Program-made: the position numbers and the translations under genes
Notes under the pieces: model-generated
Databases searched by the model: none
Seen by the model: the letters and a program-made list of their open reading frames with translations, nothing else
What the model was told of the DNA's origin: nothing
In this document: positions 5,658-5,788 of the stretch, one piece after another
Position numbering within the stretch: the first letter of the stretch is position 1
Layout of the letters: the number at the start of each line of letters is the position of its first letter
DNA from: Acidovorax delafieldii
GTDB taxonomy: Bacteria > Pseudomonadota > Gammaproteobacteria > Burkholderiales > Burkholderiaceae_C
Direction: 5' to 3'
Length of the DNA stretch: 5,788 bases
Assembly (NCBI GenBank): GCA_002327945.1
Contig: DCVY01000236.1
Coordinates: 1,400-7,187, forward strand

Positions 5658-5678
5658 CCAGGACACGCCTGTCCCTGG
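5658..5678 (-). terminator. Possible terminator for the minus-strand gene at the right edge
   Basis: Read on the minus strand, CCAGGGACA and TGTCCTGG pair around a GGCG loop with one bulged base. A pyrimidine-rich stretch containing CTTCTTTC follows about 8 nt later. It lies about 35 bp past the stop codon of the partial minus-strand gene. The T-run is interrupted and offset, so the call is weak. Confidence 0.3.
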
Positions 5679-5712
5679 CCCAGGAGGCCATCAGAGGATG
5701 GACGCAGGGCCT

Positions 5713-5788
5713 TCAGGCCTGCGCAGGGGCAATGAAGCCGAACTTGATCAGTGCCCTGATCCAGCGCGGCGCATTGCGCCTGACGCTC
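5713..5788 (-). CDS. C-terminal fragment of an unidentified protein (start outside window)
   Basis: Reading leftward from the window edge, an open frame gives SVRRNAPRWIRALIKFGFIA, then PAQA and a TGA stop (5715-5713). About 20 of the 24 third codon positions are G or C, as in the real genes here, and the basic, amphipathic tail looks like a normal protein C-terminus. It is too short to identify. The opposite strand also has an open frame from ATG 5732 (MKPNLISALIQRGALRLTL) with a poorly spaced GGGG ribosome site, so the strand is not certain; the terminator-like hairpin to the left favours the minus strand. Confidence 0.4.
   Translation of the reverse strand, partial: SVRRNAPRWIRALIKFGFIAPAQA

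Overview
The window is GC-rich DNA with strongly G/C-biased third codon positions. Its gene content points to a betaproteobacterium of the order Burkholderiales, most likely an Acidovorax-like member of the Comamonadaceae. The evidence is a split-type metH without its homocysteine domain, an S-adenosylhomocysteine (SAH) riboswitch in front of metH, a PEP-CTERM exported protein behind a sigma-54 promoter, and a LysR regulator facing a PACE efflux gene. The taxon is an inference; no marker gene is present.

Layout. Positions 1-602 (minus strand) hold the N-terminal two thirds of a LysR-family regulator that runs off the left edge. It diverges from a PACE-family small-molecule efflux gene (674-1156, plus) across a 71-bp gap containing two CTGA/TCAG dyads, which are candidate operators. 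Next come a promoter-like element, an SAH riboswitch (about 1190-1277) and metH (1310-4048). The MetH product has the folate, cap, cobalamin and activation domains but no homocysteine domain. The 3' pseudoknot strand of the riboswitch overlaps a perfect 10-bp stem that buries the metH Shine-Dalgarno sequence, so the switch can be read almost directly as a translational ON switch.

Positions 4049-4368 have no gene, but the last 120 bp contain a full sigma-54 enhancer-type promoter: a 22-bp perfect palindrome, an exact IHF consensus match and a GG-N10-GC promoter. It drives a secreted PEP-CTERM protein (4369-5151), which ends in a strong C(UUCG)G terminator.

The right end (5201-5712) has no convincing gene. 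It holds a roughly 366-bp segment bounded by imperfect terminal inverted repeats (5277-5642). Inside are a 9-bp tandem repeat (six units) and a long near-perfect hairpin, which together suggest a non-autonomous or decayed mobile element. At the extreme right is the apparent C-terminal end of an unidentified minus-strand gene.

The genes do not form one pathway. They are three independently regulated units: efflux control, the methyl cycle (MetH using SAH as signal), and surface or exopolysaccharide-associated protein export. The most informative content is regulatory: the riboswitch expression platform, the sigma-54/IHF/palindrome array, and the inverted-repeat element.
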